Source: Tumebacillus lacus
Lineage (GTDB): Bacteria; Bacillota; Bacilli; Tumebacillales; Tumebacillaceae
DNA length: 64,000 bases
Direction: 5' to 3'
Assembly: GCF_026410385.1 (NCBI RefSeq)
Contig: NZ_JAPMLT010000010.1
Span: forward strand, 111,016 to 175,015
Shown here piece by piece: positions 1-10,567 of the stretch. The notes below the pieces were generated by a model. It did not search any database. It had not been told where the DNA came from and saw nothing but the letters and a program-made list of their open reading frames with translations. Position numbers and translations under genes: made by a program. Each line of letters opens with the position of its first letter. Position 1 is the first letter of the stretch.

Positions 1-1614
<1,614 letters not shown>

Positions 1615-1626
1615 GGAGACCGATAC

Positions 1627-2925
1627 GTGTCTGCAACAGACTGGATTCACAGTTTTGACCGCTTCGACGGACGCAAAGGGATCAAGCCGGGCCTTGAGCG
1701 CATGGAAGCGATGCTTTTGCTGCTCGGTCAACCGCACCGCGACCTGCGATTTGTGCATGTCGCGGGCACCAACGGCAAAGGCTCGACCTGCGCCTTTCTC
1801 GCCAGCGTGCTGGAGCAGGCGGGCTACCGAGTCGGGCTTTACACCTCGCCGTATCTGTCCGCCTTTGGCGATCGGATGCGCATTGGCGGATGCAACATCA
1901 CAGATGACGCGCTGGATGCGCTCGTCGACCGGGTCAAACCGGTCGTCGAAGAGGTGGCCGCCACCGTACACGGCCGGCCGACCGAGTTTGAAGTGATCAC
2001 CTTGCTCTCCATTTTGTTCTACGCGCAGGAGCGCGTCGACTTCGTGGTCTGGGAGACGGGTCTTGGCGGACGTTTGGATGCGACAAACGTCGTCACGCCG
2101 CTGCTCTCCCTGATCACCAACGTCGGCCGCGACCACGAGGCGATCCTCGGACAAGGCATCGAGCGCATCGCTGTGGAAAAAGCCGGGATCATCAAGCCGG
2201 GCGTCCCGGTGCTGACGACGGCAAAGGGTGTCGCGCTCGACGTGATCGAGCGGACGGCACGGGAGCAGGGAGCACCCTGCTATGCGGCCGACCGCGATTT
2301 TTCGGCGAAACGCACGGCGTACGGATTGGACGGGCAGTCGTTCGACTGGCGCGGCATCGGCGATCATCATGTCGCGCTCCGCATCCGGCTGCTCGGTCCG
2401 CATCAGATCGACAATGCAGCGTTGGCGCTCGCCGCGTGTGTGCAACTGCGACGAATGGGGGTTGCGATCACGGGCGAGGCGATGCAGGCGGGACTTAAGT
2501 CTGCCGCCTGGCCGGGACGTTTGGAGATCGTCAGCCAGTCGCCGCTGACCTTGCTGGACGGCGCGCACAACCCGGAAGGAGCCGCCGCGCTCGCCGCCGC
2601 TTTGAAAGAGCTGCTGCCGAATCGACGCCTGATCTTTGTGATCGGCATTCTCGCAGACAAGGCAATCCCCGACGTGCTTGCCCCGCTGACAGAGTTGGCC
2701 GCTCACGTGATCGTCACGCGGCCGGACATGGACCGCGCCGCGCAGACGAGCGATGTCGCCGATGCGGTGCGCACGCTCGCGCCGACGACCCCGGTGGAAA
2801 CGATGGACCGGGTCTCGTCCGCCCTCTATCGAGCCACTGTGCTGGCGATGGAACAGCGGGGCGCCGTGATCTGTACCGGTTCGCTGTACATGATCTCCGA
2901 GGCGCGTGCTGTCCTCGTTCCATAA
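1627..2925 (+). CDS. folC: Bifunctional folylpolyglutamate synthase/dihydrofolate synthase
   Basis: Adds glutamate to dihydropteroate and to reduced folates using ATP, retaining folates in the cell. The 432-residue length is normal for the Mur-ligase-like family. The ATP loop GTNGKGST lies at residues 47-54, followed by the typical TSPYL segment and, near the middle, a GLGGRLDATN segment that fits the family. GTG is chosen as start because GGGAG lies 8-9 bases upstream. The valS-folC pair is conserved in Bacilli. A strong terminator follows, separating this gene from the pilus operon. Confidence 0.96.
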   Translation: MSATDWIHSFDRFDGRKGIKPGLERMEAMLLLLGQPHRDLRFVHVAGTNGKGSTCAFLASVLEQAGYRVGLYTSPYLSAFGDRMRIGGCNITDDALDALVDRVKPVVEEVAATVHGRPTEFEVITLLSILFYAQERVDFVVWETGLGGRLDATNVVTPLLSLITNVGRDHEAILGQGIERIAVEKAGIIKPGVPVLTTAKGVALDVIERTAREQGAPCYAADRDFSAKRTAYGLDGQSFDWRGIGDHHVALRIRLLGPHQIDNAALALAACVQLRRMGVAITGEAMQAGLKSAAWPGRLEIVSQSPLTLLDGAHNPEGAAALAAALKELLPNRRLIFVIGILADKAIPDVLAPLTELAAHVIVTRPDMDRAAQTSDVADAVRTLAPTTPVETMDRVSSALYRATVLAMEQRGAVICTGSLYMISEARAVLVP

Positions 2926-2931
2926 CCTGTC

Positions 2932-2970
2932 AAAGAGAACCTCCCTGACTTCAAAGGGAGGTTCTCTTTT
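2932..2970 (+). terminator. Rho-independent terminator of valS-folC
   Basis: A perfect 15-bp stem (AAAGAGAACCTCCCT with its complement) closes over a loop of about 8 nt and runs into a short T tract. It ends the valS-folC unit just before the pilus operon. Confidence 0.92.
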
Positions 2971-3000
2971 ATGTAAGTATCGCTCTTGAGTACCTAAAAT

Positions 3001-3029
3001 TTCATTAAGGGCAGGCAGGAAAGTATCAT
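3001..3029 (+). promoter_or_regulatory. Candidate sigma-A promoter of the pilus operon
   Basis: TTCATT, 17 bases, TATCAT. The -10 is good (5/6) but the -35 matches only 3/6, so the call is weak. It is the best candidate in the 150 bases between the folC terminator and pilB. No c-di-GMP aptamer was recognised in this leader. Confidence 0.3.
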
Positions 3030-3120
3030 ATCATGTCGAATTACCGCAGAAGAGAAAGATTTGTCTATGTGACAACTCGACTATGACGCACGGACTATCG
3101 GGGAGAGGGATGACGGCAGC

Positions 3121-4785
3121 ATGGCACGGAAACGCATCGGGGATTTGTTGATCGACGCAGGCTTGATCAATGACGGACAACTGCAAGAGGCGCTCGCGGT
3201 CCAAAAGACCGGCAAGGAGAAGTTGGGGGACGTCTTCTTGAACATGGGGATCATCACCGAACAGCAATTGTTCGACGCCCTCGAAGTGCAGCTCGGCATC
3301 CCGCATGTTCAACTGCACCGCTACAAAATTGAACAGGGTCTGCTCAGCATCATCCCGGAGCGGTTGGCCAATCTGTACAAAGTGCTGCCGTTGAAAAAGG
3401 AAGGCAACCGTCTGACGGTGGCGATGGTCGATCCGCTCGATTATTTTGCCATCGACGATCTGCGGATGAGCACCGGATTTTTAGTGGAGCCGGCCATCGC
3501 GTCCAAAGATGAACTGTTGCGGGCGATCAACCGCTACTACGGCTTGCAAGAGTCGGTCGAAGAGATCATGCAAAATCTGCCGCAGGAGTTTGAAGGAGAC
3601 CGCGAGATCATCGACGAAGACGCGCCGGTGGTGCGGATGGTCAACCAGATTATCCAGCAAGCGGTGATGCAGCGGGCGTCAGACATCCACCTCGACCCGC
3701 AGACGGACGGCATCCGCGTCCGCTATCGGATCGACGGCGTGATGCGCACCGAGCGCGTGCTGCCCAAGCACATGCAAGGAGTGATCGCCGCCCGGCTGAA
3801 GATCCTCGCCCACCTGAACATCGCCGAACGGCGGGCCCCGCAGGACGGACGCTTCCACATGGATGTCGACCTGCGCACCGTCGATGTGCGCGTCGCCACC
3901 TTGCCGACGGCGCACGGGGAAAAGATCGTCATGCGCGTGCTCGATGCCAAGATGAACATCAACGACATGGAAAAGCTCGGCTTTGAGCGGGACAATCTGG
4001 ACCGTTTCCACAAAATGATCCGCCATACGCACGGCATCGTCCTGCTGACCGGTCCGACCGGCAGCGGGAAAACGTCGACGTTGTATGCGGCGCTCAATCG
4101 CCTGAACACCGACGAAGTGAACATCGTCACCGTCGAGGACCCGATCGAGTATCAGGTCGACGGGGTCAACCAAGTGCAGGTCAACCCGACCACCGGCCTG
4201 ACGTTCGCCGCCGGCCTGCGCGCCATCTTGCGTCAAGATCCGAACGTGATCATGGTCGGCGAGATCCGCGACGTAGAGACGGCGGAGATCGCCGTGCGGG
4301 CTGCCTTGACCGGTCATCTCGTCTTTTCCACCTTGCACACCAACGACGCGGTGGCTTCGATCACCCGATTGATCGACATGGGCATCGAACCGTTTCTCGT
4401 CGCTTCGGCCATCGTCGGCGTCGTCGGACAGCGGCTGGTGCGCCGGGTCTGCCCGGAGTGCGCCGCCCCGTACACGCCCCGCCCGGAAGAACTGCGCATG
4501 CTGGACGCGCGCGGTCTCTCGGCGGAAGGGTTGCTCGTCGGCACCGGCTGTCCGAGTTGCAACCGCACCGGCTATCGCGGCCGGGTAGCGGTGCAGGAGG
4601 TGCTGGTGCTCGACGACGCGCTGCGCCGGATGGTGATGGACAAGCGGCCGGACGCCGAATACCGAGCGCACGCCATTCGCGGCGGGATGCGGACGATGCT
4701 CGATGACGGGCTGGTCAAGGTGGCAAACGGTGTCACGACGTTCGCCGAGGTGTTCCGCACGACGATGAGCGAAGGAGAATCGTGA
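3121..4785 (+). CDS. pilB: Type IV pilus extension ATPase PilB
   Basis: Cytoplasmic hexameric ATPase that powers pilin polymerisation. Residues 1-150 form the T2SSE/MshEN-type N-terminal domain. The ATPase core has Walker A GPTGSGKT at 311-318 and Walker B VIMVGEIRD near 376, with the His-box segment LVFSTLHTND after it. Four cysteines (444, 447, 477, 480) make the CxxC...CxxC zinc motif typical of PilB/GspE and absent from the ComGA paralogue at 38063. Length 554 matches the family. First gene of an operon whose members overlap or are separated by a few bases. GGGGAGAGGG lies 11 bases before the ATG. Confidence 0.96.
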   Translation: MARKRIGDLLIDAGLINDGQLQEALAVQKTGKEKLGDVFLNMGIITEQQLFDALEVQLGIPHVQLHRYKIEQGLLSIIPERLANLYKVLPLKKEGNRLTVAMVDPLDYFAIDDLRMSTGFLVEPAIASKDELLRAINRYYGLQESVEEIMQNLPQEFEGDREIIDEDAPVVRMVNQIIQQAVMQRASDIHLDPQTDGIRVRYRIDGVMRTERVLPKHMQGVIAARLKILAHLNIAERRAPQDGRFHMDVDLRTVDVRVATLPTAHGEKIVMRVLDAKMNINDMEKLGFERDNLDRFHKMIRHTHGIVLLTGPTGSGKTSTLYAALNRLNTDEVNIVTVEDPIEYQVDGVNQVQVNPTTGLTFAAGLRAILRQDPNVIMVGEIRDVETAEIAVRAALTGHLVFSTLHTNDAVASITRLIDMGIEPFLVASAIVGVVGQRLVRRVCPECAAPYTPRPEELRMLDARGLSAEGLLVGTGCPSCNRTGYRGRVAVQEVLVLDDALRRMVMDKRPDAEYRAHAIRGGMRTMLDDGLVKVANGVTTFAEVFRTTMSEGES

Positions 4786-5840
4786 TGACAAACATCGAAG
4801 GCTACCTGCGCACCGCCTGTGAGCGCGGTGCGTCAGACCTGCATCTGACGGTCGGATCGCCGCCGGTGCTGCGGATCGACGGCGACCTGCGCCCGCTCGG
4901 TGATACGGTACTGTCGACGCAGGATACGGCGGAGATCGCCCGCGACCTTCTCGACCGCGACGGATACGAGGAGTTGATGGAGCGCGGCGAGTACGACTTT
5001 TCCTGGGAAATAGCCGGTTTGTCGCGGTTTCGGATCAATGCGTTCCGGCAGCGCGGCCGTCTTTCCTTGGCGATCCGCATCGTGCCGACGCACATCCCGT
5101 CGCCCGAGGAATTGCGCTTGCCCCACTCGCTGTTGGAGTTTGCAAAGGCGCCTCAAGGTCTGTTTTTGGTCACCGGACCGACCGGCAGCGGCAAATCGAC
5201 GACGCTGGCCTGCCTGATCGACCAGATCAACAGTCGGTCGCGGCGACACATCATCACGCTGGAAGACCCGATTGAATTTCTGCACGGGCACCGCCAGAGC
5301 ATCGTCGACCAGCGTGAGGTCGGCAAGGACACGCGCTCCTTTGCCAGCGGCCTGCGCGCCGCGCTGCGCCAAGACCCGGACGTGATCCTCGTCGGCGAGA
5401 TGCGCGACCTCGAAACAATCTCCACGGCGATCACTGCGGCGGAGACGGGTCATCTCGTGCTGGCGACCTTGCACACAACTGACGCACCGCAAACGATCGA
5501 CCGTATCGTCGACGTATTCCCGCCGGAGCAGCAACAGCAGATTCGCGTGCAACTGGCGAGCGTTCTGCTCGGTGTCCTCTCGCAGCGATTGTTGCCGACC
5601 GCCTCGCTGAACGGCCGGGTGGCCGCGCAGGAGATCCTCGTCAACACGCCGGCCGTCGCCAACCTGATTCGCACCGAAAAAGTGCACCAGATCCGCACGA
5701 CGATGCAGACCGGACGGGCGCTCGGCATGCAGACGTTGGAGATGCACCTGCAAGAGTTGATGCGCGCCGGGCTCATCAGCGAGCGGACGGCAGCGGAGCA
5801 ACTCAACCAGCCGGATCTGACCGGCGACGCGAGGAGGTGA
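4785..5840 (+). CDS. pilT: Type IV pilus retraction ATPase PilT
   Basis: Powers pilus depolymerisation and hence twitching. It is 351 residues, with PilT-type N-terminal segments (ASDLHLTVGSPP), Walker A GPTGSGKST from residue 131 and Walker B VILVGEMRD near 201. The C-terminal region has VANLIRTEKVHQI where many PilT proteins carry the AIRNLIRE motif, so the retraction motif is recognisable but altered. ATG at 4785 forms a TGATG overlap with the pilB stop and sits 7 bases after AAGGAG; a GTG three bases earlier is an alternative start. Presence of PilT implies retractable pili. Confidence 0.95.
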   Translation: MTNIEGYLRTACERGASDLHLTVGSPPVLRIDGDLRPLGDTVLSTQDTAEIARDLLDRDGYEELMERGEYDFSWEIAGLSRFRINAFRQRGRLSLAIRIVPTHIPSPEELRLPHSLLEFAKAPQGLFLVTGPTGSGKSTTLACLIDQINSRSRRHIITLEDPIEFLHGHRQSIVDQREVGKDTRSFASGLRAALRQDPDVILVGEMRDLETISTAITAAETGHLVLATLHTTDAPQTIDRIVDVFPPEQQQQIRVQLASVLLGVLSQRLLPTASLNGRVAAQEILVNTPAVANLIRTEKVHQIRTTMQTGRALGMQTLEMHLQELMRAGLISERTAAEQLNQPDLTGDARR

Positions 5841-5845
5841 CGGGA

Positions 5846-7066
5846 GTGCCCGCTTATTCCTATGAAGCGCTCGACCACTTTGGCAATCGCGTGCGTGGCC
5901 GCGTTCATTCGGCAGACCGGCAAGCGGCCGTGCAAGAATTGAAACAAAAGGGACTCTACGTCACCGAGCTCAATGACTTCAAAGGCAGCATCTGGCACCG
6001 GGAGATCGAACTGGGCTCGAAGCGCATTCCGGCTCGCGACTTCATCCCATTTTTGCGCCAGTTTGCCACGCTGTTCAAAGCGGGGGTGACGCTGGTCGAG
6101 TCCCTGCGCATCCTCAGCGAGCAGACGACAAACAAGAAATTGAAAAAGATCCTGCTCGACTGCGCCTCGCAGGTCGCACGCGGCAATCAGCTCTCCGAGG
6201 CGTTGCGCGAACATGACGGTGCGTTTCCGCCCGTCTTTGCCAACATGATCCGGGCGGGGGAAGTGACGGGCAACCTCGAAGACGTGTTGGAGCGTTTGGC
6301 CGCCTTTCTCGAAAAAGAGCACTACACGCGGGAAAAGGTCAAATCGGCGCTGACCTACCCGGCGGTGATCTCCCTCGTCGCAGTGATCGTCACCGTGTTT
6401 CTTCTGGTCAACGTCGTGCCGAGCTTTGTGCAAAACTTAAAACAGCTCGGCGGCGAACTGCCGACTTCGACCAAGGTCGTGCTCGCCGTCTCCGGCCACC
6501 TCGTCCACACGTGGTATCTGTATCTGCTCGGCATCGGCTCCCTGCTGATCCTGCTGCGCGGTGCGCTCCGGACGCCGAAAGGGCGCTACGCCTTCGACCT
6601 GCTCAAACTGCGGCTGCCGATCTTCGGCCCGCTGCTGCGCAAAGCGGCATTGGCGCGGGCGGCCCGCACGATGGCGACATTGTTTGCCAGCGCGGTGCCG
6701 ACCTTGCAGGTGTTCACCGTCGCGGCGAGCGTCGTCGGCAACGAGATCTACGCCCGCGCTTTGCAAGAAGCCCGCGATTCCTTGCGCGAAGGCCAATCGA
6801 TGGTCCTGCCCCTTCGCAAGGAAAAGATGTTCCCGCCGTTGGTCACGCAGATGATCGCCGTCGGCGAGCAGACGGGCAATCTCGACTCGATGTTTGCCAA
6901 GATCGCCGATTTTTACGAGGCGGACGTTGAGACGACGGTCGACAAATTGCGGCCGCTGATCGAACCTTTGATGATTCTCCTGCTGGCGATCCTCGTCGGC
7001 ACGATTGTCATCGCCACCATCGCTCCGATCTTCGAGATCTACGGCACAGCCGGCAGAGCTCGATAG
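5846..7066 (+). CDS. pilC: Type IV pilus inner-membrane platform protein PilC
   Basis: Polytopic platform that couples PilB/PilT to pilin insertion. Two T2SSF repeats are visible (about residues 65-190 and 265-390), with membrane segments near 175-195, 225-240 and a long one at 377-399. Length 406 is normal. GTG at 5846 is preferred because GGAGGTGA ends 5 bases before it and it gives the classic PAYSYEA start. The upstream in-frame GTG at 5837 lies inside the ribosome binding site. Confidence 0.95.
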   Translation: MPAYSYEALDHFGNRVRGRVHSADRQAAVQELKQKGLYVTELNDFKGSIWHREIELGSKRIPARDFIPFLRQFATLFKAGVTLVESLRILSEQTTNKKLKKILLDCASQVARGNQLSEALREHDGAFPPVFANMIRAGEVTGNLEDVLERLAAFLEKEHYTREKVKSALTYPAVISLVAVIVTVFLLVNVVPSFVQNLKQLGGELPTSTKVVLAVSGHLVHTWYLYLLGIGSLLILLRGALRTPKGRYAFDLLKLRLPIFGPLLRKAALARAARTMATLFASAVPTLQVFTVAASVVGNEIYARALQEARDSLREGQSMVLPLRKEKMFPPLVTQMIAVGEQTGNLDSMFAKIADFYEADVETTVDKLRPLIEPLMILLLAILVGTIVIATIAPIFEIYGTAGRAR

Positions 7067-7120
7067 CCATATTCTTTACGCTACTATTCCTGTTTGGAAA
7101 AAAGAGAGGTAGGGTACACC

Positions 7121-7549
7121 ATGTCCTTGATCCGCAAACTCAAGAACCGCATCAAAAACCAACGCGGCGTCACCTTGATCGAGTTGCTCGCTGTCATCGT
7201 CATCCTCGGCGTCATCGCCGCAGTCGGCATCCCGGCTGTCGTCAACTCCCGCGCAGACGCGGAGCAGGCGACCTACGAAGCAAACGCCAAGATCATCTCC
7301 GAAGCGATCAAAAAGCGCATCCTGTTCGGGGAAGCGTACGACGGCGCGTCTGACGCAGGCAACACCACCGACCGCGTCTTCTCCATCCCGGAGATCGCGA
7401 CCGAACTTGGCATCACCAACCTGTCCGGCGTAACGGCAGGCACCGGCTCGACCGTCACCGTCAACGCCAACCGCAACGACGGCTCGGCAGCAGGCACCTA
7501 CACGATCGACACCGCATCCGGCGTCGTCGCGTACGAGATCAGCAAATAA
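7121..7549 (+). CDS. Major type IV pilin (prepilin)
   Basis: Structural subunit of the pilus. The 142-residue precursor has a basic 16-residue leader ending in Gly, the cleavage/methylation motif G|VTLIE with Glu at +5, and a hydrophobic helix through about residue 40. The mature C-terminal region is Gly/Thr/Asn/Ala-rich and has no cysteine, so no disulfide-bounded D-region. ATG at 7121 follows GAGAGGTAGG by about 8 bases; an upstream TTG at 7094 would lengthen the leader without a better site. A 13-bp hairpin directly downstream probably lets pilin mRNA accumulate above the rest of the operon. Confidence 0.92.
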   Translation: MSLIRKLKNRIKNQRGVTLIELLAVIVILGVIAAVGIPAVVNSRADAEQATYEANAKIISEAIKKRILFGEAYDGASDAGNTTDRVFSIPEIATELGITNLSGVTAGTGSTVTVNANRNDGSAAGTYTIDTASGVVAYEISK

Positions 7550-7565
7550 TCAACAACGATCTGAA

Positions 7566-7595
7566 CAACTGCGTGGGAGCTGTCCCACGCAGTTG
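7566..7595 (+). other. Intra-operon 13-bp hairpin after the pilin gene
   Basis: A perfect inverted repeat, CAACTGCGTGGGA with its complement around a 4-base loop, lies 16 bases after the pilin stop. No T tract follows, so it is not a classic terminator. It could protect the 3' end of a processed pilin mRNA or cause partial termination, raising pilin over pilD and the minor pilins. Confidence 0.75.
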
Positions 7596-7612
7596 CTCTA
7601 GATGGAGGGAAA

Positions 7613-8386
7613 ATGGAAACGATCTACACCGCGGACGCTTTGCTCCTCATCTATTCCTTCGTCGTGTTTCTGTTTATCGGGTCTTTTCTAAACGTGTGGG
7701 CGATTCGCACGTTGGATGGCACCTCCGTCCTCCACCCGCGCCACTCGCACTGCCCGTCCTGCAGCACGCTGTTGACCTGGCGCGACCTGATCCCCGTCCT
7801 GTCCTGGCTGTTCCTGCGCGGACGGTGCCGCACCTGCGGCGAGCCGATATCCTGGCTCTACCCGCTCGGCGAACTGGTCTCTGCGCTGATCCTGACCTTC
7901 ATCGTCTGGCAGCAAGGTCTGTCCCTAGAAACATTCGTGATTCTCACGCTGTTTGTGTTCATTCTGACCCTGACAATGACTGACATCCGCGCCAAGCTGA
8001 TGCCAAACAAGATCACCTATCCGGGCCTTGTCGTCATCCTGCTTTTGCGCCTGTTCATCCATCCGCTCGGGCTGACCGACTATGGAATCGGCTTTTTCGT
8101 CGGCGGGGCGTTGCTCACCTTGCTCGCCTTGGTGCCAAACGGCATGGGCGGCGGGGATATCAAACTGTTTGCGCTGATCGGTCTCGCGCTGGGCTGGCAA
8201 GGGGTGCTGTTCGCCTTGTTCTACTCCTGCGTCTGGGGTACGGTCTTCGGATTGCCGTTGAAATGGGCCGGCGTGATCAAGCCGCGTCAACCGATCCCGT
8301 TCGGACCGTTCATCCTGATCGGCACATTGACCGCGTGGGCGTACGGAGCGGACATCTGGGATTTGTACATGCAACTGTATCGGTAA
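7613..8386 (+). CDS. pilD: Prepilin leader peptidase/N-methyltransferase
   Basis: Polytopic aspartyl protease that cleaves prepilins after the leader Gly and methylates the new N-terminus. Residues 47/50 and 72/75 form the two CxxC pairs of the cytoplasmic methylase domain. The catalytic aspartates are D124 (in MTDIRAKLMPN) and D182 (in GMGGGD). It has 257 residues and about eight membrane segments. GGAGGG lies 4-9 bases before the ATG. It is the only prepilin peptidase in the window, so it presumably also serves the ComG pseudopilins; B. subtilis comC occupies the equivalent site next to folC and spoIIB. Confidence 0.95.
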   Translation: METIYTADALLLIYSFVVFLFIGSFLNVWAIRTLDGTSVLHPRHSHCPSCSTLLTWRDLIPVLSWLFLRGRCRTCGEPISWLYPLGELVSALILTFIVWQQGLSLETFVILTLFVFILTLTMTDIRAKLMPNKITYPGLVVILLLRLFIHPLGLTDYGIGFFVGGALLTLLALVPNGMGGGDIKLFALIGLALGWQGVLFALFYSCVWGTVFGLPLKWAGVIKPRQPIPFGPFILIGTLTAWAYGADIWDLYMQLYR

Positions 8387-8413
8387 GAAGGATCACACAA
8401 AAGGAGGGAGGTC

Positions 8414-8842
8414 GTGCGAGTGCACCTTTGGAAAAATGAACGGGGCCTGACGCTGACAGAGCTGCTGGCTGCGGTCGTCCTGCTCGGGCTGATCGTCGTG
8501 CCGTTGACGAACATTGGCACGACCGCCCTGCGTTGGCACCGCGAAGACGTGCAGCGAAATCAGGCGCTCGACCTCGCGGGCAGCAAATTTGTCGAAGTCA
8601 AAGCGCACGTGATGAGGGCAGGCCGTACCTTGCCGGAGCCGCTCGTGCAAGGGACGTTCCCGGACACCGAGCTGAACTGGCAGGTCGTCACCGACGGAGA
8701 ACACTCCCGCCAGTTGCCTGTGCAGGTACTCGAAGGTCAGCCGATCCCGGAATTGATCCGCGTGGAGATGGTCGTCACCGATGCCCGGCTGCAGGAGATC
8801 ACCCGGCTGGAGACGGTCGTGCGCACGAGGGAACTGCGATGA
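8414..8842 (+). CDS. Minor pilin with class III prepilin signal (PilV-like)
   Basis: Probable minor pilin or pilus-tip component. Residues 1-11 form the leader, with cleavage predicted in RG|LTLTE (Glu at +5), then a hydrophobic helix. The remaining roughly 100 residues are beta-rich and have no recognised fold. Length is 142. GTG is used, with AAGGAGG six bases upstream. Its last four bases overlap the next gene (ATGA), indicating translational coupling. Confidence 0.85.
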   Translation: MRVHLWKNERGLTLTELLAAVVLLGLIVVPLTNIGTTALRWHREDVQRNQALDLAGSKFVEVKAHVMRAGRTLPEPLVQGTFPDTELNWQVVTDGEHSRQLPVQVLEGQPIPELIRVEMVVTDARLQEITRLETVVRTRELR

Positions 8843-9309
8843 GCCGCCGGGAACTCGTTTCCGAGCGCGGTGTCACGTTGCTCGAATTGCTCACCGTGCT
8901 CGTGCTGCTGGTGCTCGTCGTCGGCGCTCTGACCGCGCTGCTCGGCTCGTCCTACGACACGTATGGCCGGATCTCGACTGCGGCCGAAGAGGATCGGATC
9001 GCGACTTTGATCCTGAACAAGTTGCAGACCGATCTGCAACAGGCGATTGGGGAAGAGTCGGTGCGAGTCGAACTGTCCGCGATCCTCATCCAGAAGGAAG
9101 ATCAAGACGGGCAGCCTGTCACCGTCCGCTACGAGAACCGTTCGGACGGGCGGGTCGTCCACGTTACGGCACAGGGGGCCGAGATCGTCCTCGCCGAGCG
9201 GGGCCGCATCGAAGTCCCGCCGCATGATCCGACACTCTACCACCTCACCGTCGAAGTCGGCAACACGCGGCGCACGGCGACGGTGGCGCGCTACGACTGG
9301 GGGAAGTAG
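8839..9309 (+). CDS. Minor pilin with class III prepilin signal (PilW/PulJ-like)
   Basis: A 156-residue precursor with leader MSRRELVSERG, cleavage before VTLLE and a very hydrophobic Leu/Val helix. The position between a PilV-like and a PilX-like gene is that of a PilW/PulJ-type minor pilin; the assignment rests on order and on the N-terminus rather than on the divergent C-terminal part. ATG overlaps the preceding stop. Confidence 0.83.
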   Translation: MSRRELVSERGVTLLELLTVLVLLVLVVGALTALLGSSYDTYGRISTAAEEDRIATLILNKLQTDLQQAIGEESVRVELSAILIQKEDQDGQPVTVRYENRSDGRVVHVTAQGAEIVLAERGRIEVPPHDPTLYHLTVEVGNTRRTATVARYDWGK

Positions 9310-9312
9310 CCG

Positions 9313-10551
9313 ATGAAACTGCTCAAGCTGCTCAAGTTGCACCATCGCTTGCATCAAAACGAGCAAGGCTCCGCGCTGCTCTTGGTGCTGATCGCCGTCG
9401 TGGTCGTTCCGATCCTGTTCGGCGGGCTGTACCTGACGTTGCAGCAGTCGCACCGCACCGCGCAGCAGCACGACCTGCTCGTGCAGGCCGACTACCAAGC
9501 GCAAAAGATGATGGAGATCGCGCTCTATTACTACTACCGTCAGCCCAAGGCGTTCCAGAGCAAATTTTCCGGCGCGGGTGCCTGTCTGAACGACCCGGAC
9601 AACGCCGAAAACAGCGTCTGTCTGGAGATCGCAAACGGTGAACGAATGCTCGTCGCACGCGGCACGGCTCAAAGCGGCGGCGAGGGCAAGGCCCGCCTGT
9701 CCCGCGAACAGATCATCCGCGTGCCGATCGCAAGCCTCGATCTGCCGACGACCGGAGACGAACCGTTTGCAGGCGATGTTCCCGGCGTTAACGACTATCC
9801 GATTCGCGCCGTCATGCTCGGCGAGACGTTCTACGGCGGCAACGCGATGCGCGGCGCAAACAGCGTGAAGATCAGCGGCGGGGTCCTCCTTGGCGAAGGC
9901 TCGTCGTTTGAGATCTCGCGGGAGAAACACAATGACAAATTTGATATCGGCCTTGAGGTCGCAGGATATGTCACCGCACCCGAGGGGTTGGCGTGGAGCC
10001 TCGGGGAAGGACATCGGGACGAACTTTCGTACCGCTTGCTCGGGGAGCAGGCGGTCGAAGAGAAGAGCACGCTGCACACACCGTTTGCCGAGCAACTGGA
10101 CGGCTTGTACAGACAGGTCGAAACGACGTTGCAAACGGTCGACGTCTACCGCTTCCAGGACCCGTTGGTGACGTTGGAAACCAAAGGGGAAAAGAAAGAA
10201 AAAGGATACTCCTTCTGGCGGCGAAACGATGAATCGCTGGGCGATCTCTTCAAAAACCGCGCCGACGAACCGAAGATCATTTTAATAGAAGGAAACCTCT
10301 TGCTGCCCCAAAAAGTGGAATCCAGCGGCTGCCTGATCGTGCGTCTCCACGACGGCGAAAAAGCGACGATCTACCTGCCGGATCAAGCGGATTGGACGCA
10401 TGACGGTGCCGTGATCGCCGGGCAGTTGCGCGGCTATGACATCCAGCATCAATACCGTTTCAAAGAGAGCCGCCGCTGGCCGGAACAGTATCGATGGCAC
10501 GTCGAACTGACCCGCGAGGACGCGGACCTCTACCGACAGAAAAAAGAGTAG
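9313..10551 (+). CDS. Large PilX-like minor pilin or pilus-tip protein
   Basis: A 412-residue protein with a long basic leader (19 residues, ending NEQG), then SALLLVLIAVVVVP. Gly at -1 is kept, but position +5 is Leu rather than Glu, as is common in PilX/GspK-type minor pilins. The mature region of about 390 residues is far longer than a normal pilin and contains a central stretch with repeated G-S and beta-like segments; no domain was identified. It probably caps the filament or carries an adhesive function. It lies 3 bases after the PilW-like gene and 16 bases before pilM. Confidence 0.8.
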   Translation: MKLLKLLKLHHRLHQNEQGSALLLVLIAVVVVPILFGGLYLTLQQSHRTAQQHDLLVQADYQAQKMMEIALYYYYRQPKAFQSKFSGAGACLNDPDNAENSVCLEIANGERMLVARGTAQSGGEGKARLSREQIIRVPIASLDLPTTGDEPFAGDVPGVNDYPIRAVMLGETFYGGNAMRGANSVKISGGVLLGEGSSFEISREKHNDKFDIGLEVAGYVTAPEGLAWSLGEGHRDELSYRLLGEQAVEEKSTLHTPFAEQLDGLYRQVETTLQTVDVYRFQDPLVTLETKGEKKEKGYSFWRRNDESLGDLFKNRADEPKIILIEGNLLLPQKVESSGCLIVRLHDGEKATIYLPDQADWTHDGAVIAGQLRGYDIQHQYRFKESRRWPEQYRWHVELTREDADLYRQKKE

Positions 10552-10567
10552 AAAGGGAGGCTCGGCC

